This document shows positions 61,153 to 64,000 of a stretch of 64,000 nt of DNA, piece after piece (the first letter of the stretch is position 1; the number at the start of each line of letters is the position of its first letter). Source of the DNA: Adineta vaga. Taxonomy: Eukaryota > Rotifera. A program made the translations under genes and the position numbers. The notes beneath the pieces were generated by a model, which was not told where the DNA came from, ran no database searches, and worked only from the letters and a program-made list of their open reading frames with translations. The stretch lies in NCBI GenBank assembly GCA_021613535.1, contig CP075494.1, forward strand, positions 11,594,001 through 11,658,000. The letters are read 5' to 3'.

Positions 61153-63345
61153 CGAACAATGTCGATCGTCATAGCGTTCTTTCTTTCTTGTAATCAAATG
61201 CAGAATATATGGCACAACTTTATCTAAAAATTGTCTATACAAAAAAGGAGAAGAAATAGATAGTTTACTTTTCTATTCGATTAACATTTAGTAGTGTGTA
61301 TAGATTAACTTTTCAAAAAACTACTTACTAAACATGCAAAGAATTCAAGAATTCTTAATGATGGTCATCTCGTTTGTATACATTGAGATTCATTTCGGTC
61401 AGTGTACATCGACATATTTCTCATCTCATTTATTCTTTCGTGTCCTATAGTTTGCATACATTTTGATCAGAAATTGTATGCAATATGTTCGGTCTATTAT
61501 TTACTGTTAGTAGAACAAAGAAAGAGAAACGAAGAGAAAAAAAAGGCACGCATACTTTATGTCTAGAGAGGATAAAAAGTGATGAAGATGAACCCTTTTC
61601 TCTTCTTCCTCGCATCAACAAAATGATGTAACGTTATATTCAGCTATCAATAGTTGATCATTATAGGCATATGAATTGCTCCATATACAGATCGATCAAA
61701 AAGAAAAAGAAGAAGAAGAAGAAGAAGAAGACTGATGACAAAGCATAAGTAATTGTTTAGACTTTTGATGATTAAATATACATCTACTAAATCGATCGAG
61801 TGAAGATCAGCATCTGTTACCATTGCGGAAAGCAAAAGAAAATGTATTATTAAGAGAAATAGTACTGTAAATATAAATAAATTGTATCGCTTATCAGACT
61901 TTCAATATAGAATATCTTGACTATTGAAATAAAAATGAAAGGAAGTTAGTTATCAAGAGAAAGAAAGAAAAAAAATGAATAAATTTCGATTTCATCAATG
62001 GAGTTGTCACTCAACCAATCTCACTGAACGGTGGAGGTCGCTGTTTGTTTAAAAATATGATAACTCACCGTCATATCGAATTCAAACTTTCTAACTTGAA
62101 ATGAATATTTGTGATCAACGAATAAAGTTCAATACATTGTCTTAATGAACGAGAAGTTGCAGAGATCGAACACAGATGGTAAGTACGAGTTTTCAACTGA
62201 TTTTTTGATCGATCTCTCAAAACATCTGTTATGTATCAGAAAAGTAAAGCTTGTGAAAATCAACTTGATTTCCTCACGCGAGCGATTATTAATCTACATG
62301 AAATAAAACGATAGCATGTCAAAGATTAAACTTCTATCTCTAGAGATTATGAGCGTTCTCATAGAAATATCAATATAAGTTTTGAAACTAACTTCAGTCT
62401 ATTCACAAAACTGAAAGGATACACTTATTCTTTATAATATGCGATTCTCTTCATCAACGACGAATAAATTCGAAATGTAATTCTACTGATAACAAAAATC
62501 AATAGTAACAAGATGACAATGCATTGATTTATATACGTATTCAATAAATTACCAGAAAGAATAACATTAACTCCCTACCTTGCTTTCTCTTCTTATTCAA
62601 TGATCAATAGGAGAACAAGTGAACAAACAAATACAATATACAGGTGAGTTGTCATATCGCATCATTAATTACTCTTCTCATAATGTATGTCTCCTTGTTT
62701 ATTAGAAAAAGAAATAAATATGTATGATATTGGATCGTATATTAATATTTCCTATCATTAGTCGCCATCTATTTAACAAACCGTAACTGACAATAAACAA
62801 GAAACTCGATTAGAAAAAAAAAACATATTTCATTTAAAATCTTTTCTATTCCAAAAAACAAAAATCCTGTTGTCTTTTTCTCGCCATGAAATACGAAGAA
62901 CAGAAAGAAAAAGAGTGTCCTTGTATTCGATAAATATTATTCTTTTATTGATTAAAGTGTTTAGAAAAAAAACAAAATTATTTTTTCATATTTAATTGAC
63001 TCGTAAATATCGATGTATTTTATTTTTCCATTTACTTTAATTACTATTTTCAAAATAGACATTCGATTTTTATCCAGACCTTGTTATTAAACATTGCTAT
63101 GACGAGTGTTTATCTAATAACAAATTCTTTTCTTTCACAACTACAAAACATATATTTAAAAAGAATTAATGCAAAAAAAAAAAATATTTCACACCACAGG
63201 TTTTCTTCATGAATAGAAACAAAAAGATTTCATTTGAAGAACATTATCATCACTCATATGACATATTATCTTCAACGTTCACTGTACTTTTCAATAGATA
63301 ACAATAGACAGAAAGAAAAAAACGAAAAAAAAATTCTTCATCAAA
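61153..63345. other. Gene-free region between RSKR and FAM78
   Basis: About 2.2 kb of AT-rich sequence upstream of RSKR and downstream of the FAM78-like gene. It contains an (AAG)n run at about 61707-61731 and A-rich homopolymers near 62815 and 63175. No open frame, RNA gene or transposon end was recognised. Confidence 0.45.
61707..61731. repeat. (AAG)n microsatellite
   Basis: Seven to eight AAG units in intergenic DNA. Confidence 0.9.
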
Positions 63346-64000
63346 CTATCGAACAATAACACCTTGAGCAAGTCGTGCATGATCTTCCAGAATATGTTTT
63401 ACACCATTGTAACAACGATTACCTGGAATTGGCGTCGGTTTATGCATAGACGCTTGAGGATAGATAAGACGACAATAGGAATCACTTGTCGATGATTGTA
63501 TGATGGAAGTTTTATTCTCAGATGATGATGATGATGATGATGATGACGATGATGATGAACTACCACCATTAAGTTTATTTTGAACAGATGTATGTGTTTT
63601 ATGTCGAATATAATGATCATAATAAAGATTTTGATGTAGAACATATTCACAACGTGGTGGAACGACAATTTCAGGTCGTTGACTTATTTCACCAGGACGA
63701 CTACCTGGATGCCAAACGAGTATTTGTGCACTATTCGCCTATGAACGAAAGAAAAAGTTTGAATTTGAACAAATTATGCATATTATACAACAAAAATTTA
63801 CATTGGGTGGGTATAGTACACATGTCGGTATACGAATATTTTGTTTAAGAATTTCCGGTTGAATAGGAATTGGATTAGAAATCAATACGGCGCGTGAACC
63901 TTGCGGTTGAGTTGGATCAACGTTAATTTCAAGATCCATTTGCCAAGTCAATGTTTTAAGTACAAGTATTGAACCATTTTTTGCATTCATTGCCACGAGC
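63346..64000 (-). CDS. FAM78: FAM78-like protein, 3' part (5' end beyond window)
   Basis: The gene continues past position 64000. Two exons are visible, about 63803-64000 and 63346-63738, joined as YPPN-ANSAQILVWHPG. The first has LVAMNAKNGSILVLKTLTWQ, then INVDPTQPQGSRAVLI and EILKQNIRIP. In the second come ANSAQILVW and EIVVPPR. This matches the C-terminal half of vertebrate FAM78A/B, whose function is unknown. Here the protein goes on for about 110 residues beyond the usual end, with a run of about twelve serines encoded by TCA/TCG (reverse of GATGAT repeats at 63517-63557), and ends LAQGVIVR. The extension could be lineage specific. Confidence 0.82.

Overview
The window looks like nuclear DNA of an invertebrate animal, most likely a bdelloid rotifer (inference). 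It is AT-rich and densely packed. Genes are cut by many very short introns, mostly about 50-70 nt with GT..AG ends. It mixes plainly animal genes (innexin, IFT88, an ataxin-1-type AXH protein, SPRYD7, TMEM26, DENND2, FAM78, the RSKR kinase) with genes of bacterial, plant or fungal type that animals normally lack (a KUP potassium transporter, a WG-repeat/L-arabinokinase multi-enzyme, and a glycosyltransferase/radical-SAM fusion). The foreign-type genes carry spliceosomal introns and lie between animal genes, so contamination is unlikely.

Layout. 1-860 (+) is the 3' part of a possible FAM47-like gene, followed after 86 nt by IFT88 (947-5371). An AXH-domain gene follows (6195-7031, +). On the minus strand come CTU2 (8521-10237), RPL27A (10492-11066), MGMT (11152-11737) and an LDLa/PPxY membrane protein (12194-12932). 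On plus are a secreted chitin-binding/EGF protein (14469-16727) and an innexin (17561-19243). Minus-strand EF-hand (19768-20456) and N-terminal RASSF-type (21111-22215) genes follow. An unknown small gene (23750-24397, +) and a long LRR gene (24786-29465, -) come next. A plus-strand run holds APMAP-like, SPRYD7, ALDH4A1 and SET-domain genes (29904-36479). A minus-strand run then holds KUP (36583-39394), TMEM26 (39690-41037), the two multi-enzyme genes here called B (41444-45784) and A (45842-48969), and DENND2 (49644-53985). The right end has a RING-H2 gene (56550-57597), RSKR (58248-61152) and a 5'-truncated FAM78 gene (63346-64000), all minus.

The most remarkable part is 41444-48969. Gene A (842 aa) joins a GT4 glycosyltransferase to a radical-SAM/SPASM enzyme. 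Gene B (1362 aa) joins WG repeats, a SAM methyltransferase, a GalU-like nucleotidyltransferase and an L-arabinokinase-like GHMP kinase. Only 57 nt separate them, with a 3' splice-site sequence directly before gene B's ATG. Together they could phosphorylate and activate a free sugar, transfer it, and methylate or radically modify the product. I infer a horizontally acquired sugar-activation and conjugation pathway, probably expressed as an animal-style operon resolved by spliced-leader trans-splicing. The KUP gene lies only 2 kb away, separated by TMEM26.

The same sign (short same-strand spacer, 3' splice site just before the ATG) recurs at FAM47-like/IFT88, APMAP/SPRYD7/ALDH4A1/SET and MGMT/RPL27A/CTU2. 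No rRNA, confident tRNA, CRISPR array or intact transposon was seen.
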